The position numbers were made by a program, and so were the translations under genes. Under the pieces are notes generated by a model. The model had not been told where the DNA came from and did not search any database. It saw nothing but the letters and a program-made list of their open reading frames with translations. DNA of 64,000 bases, from assembly GCF_041915215.1 (NCBI RefSeq), contig NZ_JAYSBV010000003.1; one strand, written 5' to 3'. Within the stretch, counting starts at the first letter, position 1. Each line of letters opens with the position of its first letter. The stretch is from Zoogloea sp021286885. GTDB taxonomy: Bacteria; Pseudomonadota; Gammaproteobacteria; Burkholderiales; Rhodocyclaceae. Of the stretch, positions 8,285-17,593 are shown piece after piece.

Positions 8285-9544
8285 TCAGCCGCGCCGCATG
8301 GCATCAAAGAATTCGTTGTTGCCCTTGGTGCCCTTGATTTTGTCGAGCAGGAATTCCATCGCTTCGATGTCGTCCATGCCGTAGAGCAGCTTGCGCAGCA
8401 CCCACACCTTTTGCAGCACGTCCGACTTGAGCAGCAGCTCTTCGCGCCGGGTGCCGGAACGGTTTACGTTGATGGCGGGATACACACGCTTTTCGGCCAT
8501 CCGGCGATCCAGATGGATTTCCATGTTGCCGGTGCCCTTGAATTCTTCGTAGATCACATCATCCATCCGGCTGCCGGTGTCGATCAGGGCAGTGGCGATG
8601 ATGGTCAGGGAGCCGCCTTCTTCCACGTTCCGGGCAGCACCGAAGAAGCGCTTGGGCTTTTGCAGGGCGTTGGCATCCACACCACCGGTCAGCACCTTGC
8701 CGGAGGCGGGTACCACGGTGTTGTAGGCGCGGGCCAGACGGGTCAGGGAGTCCAGCAGGATCACCACGTCGCGCTTGTGCTCGACCAAGCGCTTGGCCTT
8801 CTCGATGACCATTTCGGCCACCTGGACGTGGCGAATCGCGGGTTCGTCGAAGGTGGAGGCCACCACTTCACCCTTTACCGAGCGCTGCATTTCGGTCACT
8901 TCTTCGGGGCGCTCGTCGATCAGCAGCACGATCACCACCACGTCGGGGTGGTTGGAGGTGATGGAGTGGGCGATGTGTTGCAGCATCACCGTCTTGCCGC
9001 TCTTGGGCGGTGCCACCAGCAGGCCGCGCTGGCCCTTGCCGATGGGGGAAATCATGTCGATTACCCGCGAGGTGATGTTTTCCTCGCCCCGGATGTCCCG
9101 CTCCAGCTTGAGGCACTGGTTGGGGTGCAGGGGGGTGAGGTTTTCAAACAGAATCTTGTGCTTGGAGGCTTCGGGCGGTTCGAAGTTGACCTTGTCCACC
9201 TTCACCAGCGCGAAGTAGCGCTCGCCTTCCTTGGGGGTGCGGATCTCGCCCTCGACGGTGTCACCGGTGTGCAGGTTGAAGCGCCGAATCTGGCTCGGGG
9301 ACACGTAGATATCGTCGGTGCCAGCCAGGTAAGAGGTGTCCGGGGAGCGCAGGAAGCCGAAACCGTCGGGCAGCACTTCCATCACGCCATCGCCGTAGAT
9401 GGGCTCGCCTTTTTTGGCGCGGTTCTTCAGGAGTGCAAAGACCAGTTCCTGCTTGCGCAGACGGTTCGCACCTTCGATTTCATTGGCAATGGCCATTTCG
9501 AGCAATTGCCCGACGTGGAGAGACTTGAGCTCCGAGAGTTGCAT
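8285..9544 (-). CDS. rho: Transcription termination factor Rho, 419 aa
   Basis: The protein is the usual Rho length and starts MQLSELKSLHVGQLLEMA, followed by the RNA-binding cold-shock-like domain (GVMEVLPDGFGFLRSPD), the Walker A loop (APPKSGKTVML) and Walker B region (VVIVLLIDERPEEV), and the arginine-finger/Q-loop region (DSLTRLARAYNTV). Rho is a hexameric RNA helicase that ends transcription. It lies about 200 bases downstream of trxA, the conserved trxA-rho order of proteobacteria. The 9545-9751 gap holds a CAGCAGC/GCTGCTG hairpin and may be the rho leader, which in other bacteria mediates autoregulation. Confidence 0.98.
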   Translation of the reverse strand: MQLSELKSLHVGQLLEMAIANEIEGANRLRKQELVFALLKNRAKKGEPIYGDGVMEVLPDGFGFLRSPDTSYLAGTDDIYVSPSQIRRFNLHTGDTVEGEIRTPKEGERYFALVKVDKVNFEPPEASKHKILFENLTPLHPNQCLKLERDIRGEENITSRVIDMISPIGKGQRGLLVAPPKSGKTVMLQHIAHSITSNHPDVVVIVLLIDERPEEVTEMQRSVKGEVVASTFDEPAIRHVQVAEMVIEKAKRLVEHKRDVVILLDSLTRLARAYNTVVPASGKVLTGGVDANALQKPKRFFGAARNVEEGGSLTIIATALIDTGSRMDDVIYEEFKGTGNMEIHLDRRMAEKRVYPAINVNRSGTRREELLLKSDVLQKVWVLRKLLYGMDDIEAMEFLLDKIKGTKGNNEFFDAMRRG

Positions 9545-9751
9545 GGCTGGCAGCGGGAGGGGAGAAGTAGGAAGGAGGTACGGAAAGTACGCGAGAAGTA
9601 CGGAAAGGAGGCCAGGAAATCTGGCGGCGGTACAAAAACCGCTGTGCAGCAGCGACCAGGAGGGCGGCTGCTGCGCTTACGGCGCCGGGCGATCCGGTGG
9701 GGACAGCCCTGCTGTGGCGCCGTTTCAGCTAGTCAAGCAAATGTAGCTTGC
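9545..9751 (-). promoter_or_regulatory. Leader/intergenic region of rho
   Basis: The 207 bases between trxA and rho contain an inverted repeat CAGCAGC/GCTGCTG around 9645-9675, a run of AAGTACG/GGTACGG repeats close to the rho start, and a CAAGC/GCTTG pair just after the trxA stop. This fits a long rho 5' leader, but no specific element can be named. Confidence 0.35.
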
Positions 9752-10081
9752 TCAGATGTTGCTGTCAATGAAGGATTGCAGCTGGCTCTTGGCCAGGGCG
9801 CCCACCTTGGTGGCAACCACTTCACCGTTGTTGAACAGCATCAGGGTGGGGATGCCGCGCACGCCGAACTTGGCGGGGGTGTCGGGGTTTTCGTCGATGT
9901 TCAGCTTGGCAACGGTCAGACGGCCTTCGTATTCCTGGGCGGCCTGGTCGAGGATCGGGGCGATCATCTTGCAGGGGCCGCACCATTCAGCCCAGAAGTC
10001 CAGCAGGACGGGGCCGTCGGCCTTCAGGACATCGGCTTCGAAGCTGGCGTCGGAGACATGCAGGATGTGTTGAGAACTCAT
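9752..10081 (-). CDS. trxA: Thioredoxin, 109 aa
   Basis: The redox-active WCGPC motif lies at residues 33-37 (C34 and C37), with the following FGVRGIPTLMLF cis-proline segment. The length is that of a classical Trx1. The start at 10081 is preferred over an upstream in-frame codon because AGAGGAAT precedes it at good spacing. It reduces disulphides in the cytoplasm using thioredoxin reductase, encoded elsewhere. It is followed by rho on the same strand and is divergent from the ferredoxin gene. Confidence 0.97.
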   Translation of the reverse strand: MSSQHILHVSDASFEADVLKADGPVLLDFWAEWCGPCKMIAPILDQAAQEYEGRLTVAKLNIDENPDTPAKFGVRGIPTLMLFNNGEVVATKVGALAKSQLQSFIDSNI

Positions 10082-10381
10082 GATTCCTCTCATTCAGGGG
10101 GAAATAAAGAAAACGGATCAAAAAACAGATCACCGTCGGGGAGACCGGCATCGCCGGGAGACGTCCCCTGAGGCTTGGGGTCTGTTGGATGCTAGCGAAT
10201 ATTGCTCTGCAAGAAAAGCAGTTTTCTTGCAGGGATATGGAATCCCTTCCCGGATTGCGGGATTTTCGGGTGCCTGGCCTCCCCGGAAAACCCGCGAATC
10301 GGGTATATTTGCGCCCCTCTACCAATGCCGGACAGGGCGGTTTTGACCCTGTCCACGTCATGTGTTAACAGGAGCACCCTC
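10082..10381. promoter_or_regulatory. Divergent trxA/fdxA intergenic region with palindromes
   Basis: This 300-base region has no gene. It contains a perfect 11-bp inverted repeat, CTGCAAGAAAA (10207-10217) with a 4-base loop and its complement at 10222-10232, and an imperfect long repeat pairing 10253-10269 with 10283-10300. A GTATAT box at about 10302-10307 could be a -10 for fdxA. The palindromes may be operators or mRNA 5' structures. Confidence 0.5.
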
Positions 10382-10705
10382 ATGGCCTATGTTGTGACCG
10401 AAAACTGCATCCGCTGCAAGTACACCGACTGCGTCGACGTGTGCCCGGTGGACTGCTTCCGCGAGGGGCCGAACTTCCTCGTGATCGACCCCGAAGAGTG
10501 CATCGACTGCACCCTGTGCGTCGCCGAATGCCCCGCTGAGGCCATCTACGCCGAAGACGACGTGCCCGCCGGCCAGGAAAACTACATCGAGCTGAACCGC
10601 GAACTGGCCGCTGTCTGGACCCCCATCGTCGAGCGCAAGGAGCCCCTGGCCGATGCCGACGAATGGCGCGGCGTGGCCGACAAGCTCCAGTACCTGGAAC
10701 GCTAA
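10382..10705 (+). CDS. fdxA: Seven-iron ferredoxin (FdxA, Azotobacter FdI type), 107 aa
   Basis: The nine cysteines of the [3Fe-4S][4Fe-4S] ferredoxin family are all present: C9, C12, C17, C21, C25, C40, C43, C46 and C50. The C-terminal half (VWTPIVERKEPLADADEW) matches the characteristic tail of Azotobacter FdI. It is a soluble low-potential electron carrier. The start at 10382 follows ACAGGAGCACC, a good ribosome site. It is followed after 12 bases by the AddB-type nuclease gene. Confidence 0.96.
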   Translation: MAYVVTENCIRCKYTDCVDVCPVDCFREGPNFLVIDPEECIDCTLCVAECPAEAIYAEDDVPAGQENYIELNRELAAVWTPIVERKEPLADADEWRGVADKLQYLER

Positions 10706-10717
10706 GGCGCTCACCCC

Positions 10718-13411
10718 ATGGCCCAGGGCGCTGCACTTCGCATCATCGCCCTGCCGCCCGGCGGGGATTTCCTCGCCGCCTGCGCCCGCCACCTGCTGGA
10801 GGCGGAGCCAGACCCTTTGAAGCGGGCCTCCACCCGCCTGATCCTGCCCAATTTGCTGCTGGCCGCTGACTTGCGTGCCGCCATGGCCGCCCGGGCGGGT
10901 GGCCCCCTCATCCTGCCGCGCATCCAGACCATGCCGGCTGCGATTGCCCCCTGGTTGGAACGCCAGCCCCATTTGCCGGACTCCCGGCGCCTTTACGCCC
11001 TCTACCAGGCCCTGCGGGCCCATCGCTGGGTGGAGGAAGGCGCCCTCTGGGATGTCTGCGCCGAACTGATTTCCTTGTTTGATGAACTGACCCTGCACGG
11101 GGTTGGCCTGCCCGAGAATCTGGAAGACTTCCAGGCCCGGCTGGAGGCCGCCTACGCCCTCAAGGCCGAGGAGCCCCTGCGCTTTGAGGCCCGGCTGGTG
11201 CATACCCTGTGGCGCGCCGATGCGGAAGGCACCCCCTCCCGGGCGGCGGCCCGGTTGCTGGCGGCCCGGGCCTGGGCCGCATCCCTGGATACGCCCCTCT
11301 ATGGCGTGGCCGAAGGGCGTCTGGGGGCGTTCGAGCGGCAGGTGTATGAAGTCTGTGCCGAGCAGGTGCCGGTGACGGTGTTCGTGCCCGACCGGCGCCT
11401 GGCAGAAGACGCCTTGGGTGGCCTGTTCCGGGCGGCCTGGCCGGTGGACGGGGAGGGCGAAAGCCTGCTGGAGCGGGCCGCCCAGGTGCGCCCCGAAGCC
11501 CGCCTGAGCGAGCGCTTCAGCCTGCTTGCCGCCCAGAGCCTGGAGCAGGAAGCCCGTGCCGTGGCGCTCCAGGTGCGCCGCTGGCTGGGAGAAGGGCGCC
11601 GCCGCATCGTGCTGGTGGCCGCCGACCGGGTCGCCTCGCGCCGGGCCCGGGCCCTGCTGGAGCGGGACGGTGTGCTGGTCGAAGACGAAACCGGCTGGAA
11701 ACTCTCCACCACCCGGGTGGCCGCCCTGATCCATGCCTGGCTGGGCGTGCTCGGTTCGGATGGCTATCACCGGGACGTGCTGGATCTGCTCAAATCCCCC
11801 TTTGTGGCCCCGGCCCTTGATCCGGCCCTGAAAGCCGAAGGGCTTGAGGCCCTGGCCGCCCTGTATGCCCGCCACAATCTGGTGGCCGGCCTGGACGAAC
11901 TGGCCGAGCGGGCCCGGGAGAATCCCGCCGCCTGCGCGCTGGTGGATGTGCTGCTCTCGGGCCGCAATTCCTTGCCCCGTTATCCGGCGCCGCCGGCGGG
12001 CTGGCTCCAGCGCCTGCGCGCCAGTCTGGGCGCCCTGGGCAGCCTGCCCCTGCTCGAAGCAGATGGGGCCGGCAAGGCCCTGCTCGAATGGCTGGAAACC
12101 CGGTGCGCCGAGCTGGGGGCCGAAACTGCGCCCATCGGCTTTGGCGAGTGGCGCATCTGGCTGGATCGGGAACTGGACGCAGCCATGTTCCGCCCCCGCA
12201 ACGTGGATAGCCCGGTCATCATGACCCACCTGGCCGCCACCCGCCTGCGCCGCTTTGACGGCGCCCTCATCATCGGCGCCGACGTGGACAACCTGGCCGC
12301 CGAAACCCCACGCCCCATCTTTGCCCACGAGGCGGTGCGGGCCGAGCTGGGGCTGCCCAGTCAGGCCGAGGCCCGGGCCCGGCTGCAGGATGATCTGGCC
12401 TGCCTGATTTCCATGTCCGAACGGGTGATGGTGAGCTGGCAGCACCTGCGCGCCGGCGAGGTGATCCTTCCCAGCCCGGCCATGGATCTGCTCTCCCTCG
12501 TCCATGAACAAGCGTTTGGTGATGATTTGCGCCACCCGGTGCCGGTGTGGGCTGAGCCCCTGCCGCCCCGCCAGCCCCAGCCTCGCCCGGCGCCCAGCTT
12601 GCGCCCGGAGCAGGTGCCGGTGCGCATCTCGGCCAGTGGGCTGGCGAGCCTGATGGCGTGCCCGTATCAGTATTTCGCCCGGTACGTGCTGGGCCTGGGG
12701 GCCGAGGATGAGGTCAGCGAGGCCCTCGAAAAATCCGACTACGGGCAGATGGTTCACACCATCCTGCAACGCTTCCACCAGCGCTACCCCCGGTTGGGCG
12801 ACCGGCCCCAGGCGGAGCTGCTGGCCGCCCTCGAAGAAGAAAGCCAGGCCCTGTTCGGCCCGGCCATAGGCCGCAACTTTCTGGAGCAGGCCTGGGCGGT
12901 GCGCTGGCTGGCGCGCCTGCCGGCCTATCTGGACTGGCAGCGGGCGCGGGAAAAGGAAGGTTGGTACTTTGCCCGGGCGGAAGTCTGGATCACCCAGGAG
13001 TACCGCCTCCCGGATGGGGGCGTGCTGAGCCTCGAAGGGCGGCTGGATCGGGTGGACCAGGGCCCCGAAGGCCGCCTCGCGGTGCTCGACTACAAATCCC
13101 AGACCCTGGCCCGCCTCAGAGACAAGGTGGCCGACCCGGACGACGTGCAGCTGGCCGTGTACACCCTGCTGCGCGGTGCCCAGGTGGCCCAGGCCGCCTA
13201 TGTGGCCCTGGACGAGCCCCGGGTGCAGGCGGTGGTGCAGGATCAACCCGAAGACGGTGCCCGCCAGCAGGAAGCGCGTCTCATCAACACCTTTGCCGCC
13301 CTGCGCCAGGGCGCACCCCTGCCGGCCCATGGGGTCGCCTGCGACTGGTGCGAGATGCGCGGCCTGTGTCGCAAGGATTATCAGGCCAGCACTCCTGGCC
13401 AGCACCCCTGA
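10718..13411 (+). CDS. addB: AddB-type exonuclease subunit (PD-(D/E)XK), 897 aa
   Basis: The protein has an inactivated helicase-like N-terminal half and a C-terminal nuclease: HTILQRFH, GRLDRVDQGPEG and AVLDYKSQ give the PD-(D/E)XK active site. Four cysteines flank it (C in LMACPYQYF and CDWCEMRGLC near the end), as in the iron-sulphur staple of AddB proteins. With the next gene it should form a helicase-nuclease that processes double-strand breaks for RecA loading, and it also degrades foreign DNA. The long open frame on the opposite strand of this gene is a GC-driven shadow. AddB naming relies on these motifs and the pairing. Confidence 0.85.
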   Translation: MAQGAALRIIALPPGGDFLAACARHLLEAEPDPLKRASTRLILPNLLLAADLRAAMAARAGGPLILPRIQTMPAAIAPWLERQPHLPDSRRLYALYQALRAHRWVEEGALWDVCAELISLFDELTLHGVGLPENLEDFQARLEAAYALKAEEPLRFEARLVHTLWRADAEGTPSRAAARLLAARAWAASLDTPLYGVAEGRLGAFERQVYEVCAEQVPVTVFVPDRRLAEDALGGLFRAAWPVDGEGESLLERAAQVRPEARLSERFSLLAAQSLEQEARAVALQVRRWLGEGRRRIVLVAADRVASRRARALLERDGVLVEDETGWKLSTTRVAALIHAWLGVLGSDGYHRDVLDLLKSPFVAPALDPALKAEGLEALAALYARHNLVAGLDELAERARENPAACALVDVLLSGRNSLPRYPAPPAGWLQRLRASLGALGSLPLLEADGAGKALLEWLETRCAELGAETAPIGFGEWRIWLDRELDAAMFRPRNVDSPVIMTHLAATRLRRFDGALIIGADVDNLAAETPRPIFAHEAVRAELGLPSQAEARARLQDDLACLISMSERVMVSWQHLRAGEVILPSPAMDLLSLVHEQAFGDDLRHPVPVWAEPLPPRQPQPRPAPSLRPEQVPVRISASGLASLMACPYQYFARYVLGLGAEDEVSEALEKSDYGQMVHTILQRFHQRYPRLGDRPQAELLAALEEESQALFGPAIGRNFLEQAWAVRWLARLPAYLDWQRAREKEGWYFARAEVWITQEYRLPDGGVLSLEGRLDRVDQGPEGRLAVLDYKSQTLARLRDKVADPDDVQLAVYTLLRGAQVAQAAYVALDEPRVQAVVQDQPEDGARQQEARLINTFAALRQGAPLPAHGVACDWCEMRGLCRKDYQASTPGQHP

Positions 13412-13424
13412 GCAGGAAACGCCC

Positions 13425-16400
13425 ATGAGTGAAGCCCCCATCCAGCGTGCGCTGGACCCCGCCCTGAGCGTTGTGGTGGAAGCCTGTGCCGGCAGCGGCA
13501 AGACCTGGCTGCTGGTGTCGCGCCTCCTGCGCCTGTTGCTGGCCGGCGCCCGGCCCGGCGAAATCCTGGCGATTACCTACACCCGCAAGGCCGCCCGGGA
13601 AATTGAAGAACGCCTGCGCCTGTGGCTGCGCCAGCTGGCCGTGCTGCCCGAGCCCGAAGCCCTCCGCTTCCTGACCGACCGGGGCTTGGCGGACGCCGAG
13701 GCGGCCCGTCAGCTGCCCCGCGCCCGGGGCCTGCTTGAAGCCTTGTTCGAGGCCGAACCGCCCATCACCATCACCACCTTCCACGGCTGGTTTGCCCGGC
13801 TGATGGGGGGCGCGCCTTTATCCACCGGCATGGCCGGTTTTCGCCTGACCGAAGCCGCCGGCCCCCTGCTCGAAGAGGCCTGGGAGCGCTTTGCGCGCCA
13901 CTGCGGCCAAAGCCCTGAGGCCCCCGAGGCCCGTGCCCTGGTGAGCCTGTTCAGCCAGATTGGCCAGCTGCGCACCCGCAGCCTGCTCCATGCCTTTGTC
14001 GAGCGGCGCGCCGAGTGGCATGCTTTTCTGGACGATGGCAGCGCCGGGCTGGACGAAGCCTTGGCGCGCCTGGAGGCCGATTTGGGCGTGCTGCCGGGCC
14101 AGGATCCCATGGCCGATTTCTTTGCCCAACCCGGCCTTACGGCCAATCTGGAAACCGTGGCCCGGTTGCTGGCCCTGAATACCGCCACCGACCAGAACAA
14201 GGCCATCCAGCTGCGCGCCGCCCTGGAGATGGCCAAAACGGCCAAAATGGCCGGGGTGGCCGATCTGCATGAGTGTTACGCCGCCCTGCGCGGGGTGTTC
14301 CTGACCCAGGCGGGCAGCCCCTGTGCCATCAAGCCCAGCGCTGCCCAGGCCAAGCGCCTGCAAGGGGAGGAAGGCCTCTACCTGAGCCTGCGTCAGCAGA
14401 TTGCCGAAGAACTGGTGCGGGTGGGCGAAACCCTGCTCGAAACCCGCATTCTGGCCCTGAATCGGGAGGTGTTTACCGCCGCCTGCGGCCTGCTGGCCCA
14501 GCTGGAGGCGAGCAAGAAAGACAGCCGCCAGATGGATTTCACCGACCTGGAATGGCACGCCGACCGCCTCCTGGCCGACCCGGAGGTGGCGCCCTTCCTG
14601 CAGGCCCGGCTGGATGCCCGCTATCGTCACATCTTGCTGGATGAGTTTCAGGATACCAACCCGCTCCAGTGGCGCATCCTGCTCGCCTGGCTGGAGGCGT
14701 ACGGGGCCGACGGGAGCCCGCCCCGGGTGTTTCTGGTGGGCGACCCGAAGCAATCCATCTACCGCTTCCGGCGCGCCGATTACCGGATCTTCACCCACGC
14801 CTCGGGCTGGCTGCAGGATCAGTTTGGCGCCGTGCGCATCGAAAACGACCGCACCTTCCGCAACGCCCCGGCCCTGGTGGAGGTGGTGAACGCCCTGTTC
14901 AGCCACGAACCGGATTTTCTGGGCTTTCGCCCCCAGACGGCGGTGCGTTCCACTTTGCCTGGCCGGGTGGAGCTGCTGCCCCTGGTGAGTGTTGAGGCGC
15001 CTGCCGGGGCCGAGGCGGCGGCGGGCGAGGGTGGCGAGGGGGGGCTGCGCGATCCCTTGCACTGCGCGCCCAGCCTAGCCGAAGACCTGCGCCGTCAGGC
15101 GGAAGCCCGGCTCCTGGCCGAGCGCTTGCAAGCAATCGTGGGCCATTGGGCAGTGCAGGGAGAGAAAGGCACGCGCCCCGCCCATTGGGGCGATGTGCTG
15201 ATCCTGACCCGCCGCCGCACCATTCTGCCCGAGTACGAGCGGGCCCTGCGCGATGCGGGCATCCCCTATCTGAGCGTGAGCCGGGGCGGGCTGCTACGCA
15301 CCCTGGAGGCCGCCGATCTGGCCGCCCTGCTGCGCTGGCTGGCGAGCCCTGCCGATGATCTGGCCCTGGTCCATGCCCTGCGTACCCCGCTGTTTGGGAT
15401 CTCGGATGGGGATTTGCTGGTGCTGGCGGGGCGAGAAGAGCCCCGCTGGTGGGCCCGGCTCCAGGCCGAGGCCGGGCAGGGGGCCGCGAGCCTGGATGAA
15501 CTCCTCGCCCCGGAAACCCCGCTCCAGCGGGCGGCCCGTTTGCTGGCCCGCTGGCAGGGGCTGGCGAACTTCCTGCCGGTGCATGATCTGCTCGACAAGG
15601 TGTTCCACGAGGGCGAGCTGATCGCCCGCTACCGGGCCGTGGTGCCGGAGGCCATGGAGGCCTCGGTGCGGGCCAATCTGGAAGCCTTTATTGCCCTTTC
15701 GCTGCAGGTGGATGCGGGGCGCTACCCCAGTTTGCCGCGTTTCATCGACGAGCTGGGGCGGCTGGCCCGGGCCGGGGACGAGGAAGCGCCCGACGAAGGG
15801 GTGATCCTGGCCGACGGGGAAGCCGCAGGCCGGGTGCGCATCATGACCATCCACGGGGCCAAGGGGCTGGAGGCGCCCATCGTGTGGCTCATCGATGCCC
15901 GCAATGGCCGCCAGCGGCGGGACAGCGACTGCGTGCTGCTCGATTGGCCTCCGGGGGAGGCCCGCCCGCGCCATTTCTCGATGGTGACCCGCAAGGACGA
16001 GCAGGGCAGCCGCCGGGAGGCCATGTTCGCCGCCGAGGAAGCCGCCCGGGTGCGGGAAGATCTGAATCTGCTCTACGTGGCCATTACCCGGGCCAGCCAA
16101 TACTTTCTGGCAAGCGGCATTCAGCCCAGCCGGGGCGGTACCGACCCCAACCCCTGGGAGCGGATTGCCGCAGCCCTGGAGCGCCTGGGCGCCCAGGATG
16201 GCACCTACGGTCTGCCGCCCCTGCAACTGGACGCGGCCGTAGGCCCGGCCCCGGCGCTGCCCGAAGCCCTGCCGCCGGCGGTGCCCATCGGCAGCTTCCG
16301 GGACGAAACCCCGGCGGACGAGAATCTGGGCGCCTTGTTTGGTACCGATTTCCACCAATGCCTGGAGGCCCTCACCGAGGGCTTGCCCACCACCGGCCTG

Positions 16401-16727
16401 CCCGCCCAGCCCCTGGAGCTGGCCCGCCGGCTGCTGGCCCGGGAAGAACTGGCGGTTTTCTTCGATCCGGCCCGCTACGCCTGGGCGCTGAACGAGATGG
16501 AGTTTGTGGATCGCTTTGGCCGGGTAGGCCGGGTGGATCGGCTGGTGGACGACGGGGAAACCCTGTGGGTGCTGGACTATAAAACAGGCACCCCCGATGC
16601 GGCGCTGATGGACGATTACCGCAGCCAGCTTGCCCGCTACCGGAGCGGGATCGCCGGCCTGTGGCCTGGTCGGCCAGTGCGCTGTGCCCTGATTCTGGCG
16701 AGCGGGGAGTTGCGCGAAATCAACTGA
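13425..16727 (+). CDS. addA: AddA-type UvrD-like helicase/nuclease, 1100 aa
   Basis: Starts at ATG 13425, 13 bases after the addB stop, behind AGGAAACGCCC. SF1 helicase motifs are visible: Walker A ACAGSGKTWLL near residue 25, motif Ia ITYTRKAAREIEERL, DEFQDTNPLQW, GDPKQSIYRFRRAD, and YVAITRASQYF. A C-terminal PD-(D/E)XK nuclease follows (GRVDRLVDD, LWVLDYKTG). Two nucleases, one in each subunit, distinguish AddAB from RecBCD. It works in recombinational repair of double-strand breaks. An open frame starts earlier inside addB, but that N-terminal extension lacks family similarity. Confidence 0.9.
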   Translation: MSEAPIQRALDPALSVVVEACAGSGKTWLLVSRLLRLLLAGARPGEILAITYTRKAAREIEERLRLWLRQLAVLPEPEALRFLTDRGLADAEAARQLPRARGLLEALFEAEPPITITTFHGWFARLMGGAPLSTGMAGFRLTEAAGPLLEEAWERFARHCGQSPEAPEARALVSLFSQIGQLRTRSLLHAFVERRAEWHAFLDDGSAGLDEALARLEADLGVLPGQDPMADFFAQPGLTANLETVARLLALNTATDQNKAIQLRAALEMAKTAKMAGVADLHECYAALRGVFLTQAGSPCAIKPSAAQAKRLQGEEGLYLSLRQQIAEELVRVGETLLETRILALNREVFTAACGLLAQLEASKKDSRQMDFTDLEWHADRLLADPEVAPFLQARLDARYRHILLDEFQDTNPLQWRILLAWLEAYGADGSPPRVFLVGDPKQSIYRFRRADYRIFTHASGWLQDQFGAVRIENDRTFRNAPALVEVVNALFSHEPDFLGFRPQTAVRSTLPGRVELLPLVSVEAPAGAEAAAGEGGEGGLRDPLHCAPSLAEDLRRQAEARLLAERLQAIVGHWAVQGEKGTRPAHWGDVLILTRRRTILPEYERALRDAGIPYLSVSRGGLLRTLEAADLAALLRWLASPADDLALVHALRTPLFGISDGDLLVLAGREEPRWWARLQAEAGQGAASLDELLAPETPLQRAARLLARWQGLANFLPVHDLLDKVFHEGELIARYRAVVPEAMEASVRANLEAFIALSLQVDAGRYPSLPRFIDELGRLARAGDEEAPDEGVILADGEAAGRVRIMTIHGAKGLEAPIVWLIDARNGRQRRDSDCVLLDWPPGEARPRHFSMVTRKDEQGSRREAMFAAEEAARVREDLNLLYVAITRASQYFLASGIQPSRGGTDPNPWERIAAALERLGAQDGTYGLPPLQLDAAVGPAPALPEALPPAVPIGSFRDETPADENLGALFGTDFHQCLEALTEGLPTTGLPAQPLELARRLLAREELAVFFDPARYAWALNEMEFVDRFGRVGRVDRLVDDGETLWVLDYKTGTPDAALMDDYRSQLARYRSGIAGLWPGRPVRCALILASGELREIN

Positions 16728-16867
16728 TCTGCGGCCAATGGTCAGGGTATTCCCTTGTTGCCGGACGTCGGGCTTCTCGCCACGCTTCCAATCGAATACC
16801 ATCCCCATCAGAATTTTTATATATAACAGCGTTGCAAAGCCTTCGGGCAAAGCTAAAGGGAAATCAA

Positions 16868-17320
16868 ATGCTGGTAAGTGAAATCCTCGCAATCAAGGGC
16901 AAGGTTCTGTTCACCATCTCTCCGGAGGTGCTGCTGTCCGAGGCGGTCGCCATCATGACCGAGCAGGACGTGGGTTCTCTGGTGGTCTTCGACAAGGGCC
17001 GCATGGCCGGCCTGCTGACCTTCCGCGAAGTGCTGGTCGCCATCCAGAAGGCGGGCGCCGACTGGCAGGGGCTGTCGGTGGCCGATGCGATGATCCAGGA
17101 ACCCATCGTGGCTGGGGTCAACATGGAAATGGACGAACTGCGCCGCCAGATGGTCGAGCACCACCAGCGTTATCTTCCGGTGATGGATGGCGCCACCCTG
17201 ATGGGCGTGGTGTCTTTCCACGATGTGGCCAAGGCCGTGCTCGAAGAGCAGAGCTTTGAAAACCGGATGCTCAAAAACTACATCCGTAACTGGCCCGCCG
17301 AAGACGAGCCGGTGGTCTGA
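16868..17320 (+). CDS. Tandem CBS-domain protein, 150 aa
   Basis: Two CBS repeats are seen: VLFTISPEVLLSEAVAIMTEQDVGSLVVFDKGRMAGLLTFREVL in the first half and MIQEPIVAGVNMEMDELRRQMVEHHQRYLPVMDGATLMGVVSFHDVAK in the second. Such two-repeat proteins form a single Bateman module that binds adenine nucleotides and regulates a partner. The start at 16868 has AAAGGG nine bases upstream. No partner gene is adjacent; the neighbours are addA and fadD. A TATATATAAC box at about 16820-16829 is a possible promoter element. Confidence 0.85.
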   Translation: MLVSEILAIKGKVLFTISPEVLLSEAVAIMTEQDVGSLVVFDKGRMAGLLTFREVLVAIQKAGADWQGLSVADAMIQEPIVAGVNMEMDELRRQMVEHHQRYLPVMDGATLMGVVSFHDVAKAVLEEQSFENRMLKNYIRNWPAEDEPVV

Positions 17321-17593
17321 TCGCCTGTTTCTGTCCGGGTACCGCGCCTGGGGGAAGGGCGTGGTACCCCGTAGGTCCACGCCTTTTTGCAGGCGTGCCT
17401 GGGATGTGCCAAGCCTGAGCCAGCATCGGCCCCGTATGTACGGGGCGCGTGCGTTCGAGTTTGAGTTCGAGTTTGCGTTTGCATATCCAGAAAAGGCCGG
17501 ATCTGCCGATGTTGCTTCATCGGTCCGGGTGCCCGGGTTGGCGACCTTGCCTGTCGCCGACCAAGCTGCGCATCCTGTGATGGAGAACATGAA
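17321..17593 (+). promoter_or_regulatory. Intergenic region with two hairpins and a hexamer repeat
   Basis: Downstream of the CBS gene a 12-bp stem pairs 17337-17348 with 17358-17369, and a 7-bp stem CACGCCT/AGGCGTG spans 17378-17397. Both could end or stabilise transcripts. Then the hexamers TTCGAG, TTTGAG, TTCGAG, TTTGCG follow in tandem at 17454-17482. The rest is the promoter side of fadD. Confidence 0.45.

Noticed and set aside
8411..10171. A 586-codon plus-strand open frame across rho and trxA
   Set aside because: It is antisense to the clearly identified rho and trxA genes, has His/Gly/Val-rich composition without domains, and arises from GC-rich third positions.
10358..13501. A 1047-codon minus-strand open frame
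   Set aside because: It lies antisense to the AddB gene, which has nuclease motifs and a good start. The minus frame is low in complexity (Gln, Gly, His, Pro).
10718..16727. RecBC instead of AddAB
   Set aside because: Both subunits carry PD-(D/E)XK nuclease motifs and AddB has the four-cysteine staple, which fits AddAB; no RecD-like gene is adjacent.
17436..17482. Minisatellite coding a Phe-Glu repeat
   Set aside because: The hexamer run can be read as EFEFEF on the plus strand, but the frame has no start signal or family and lies between two genes with hairpins.
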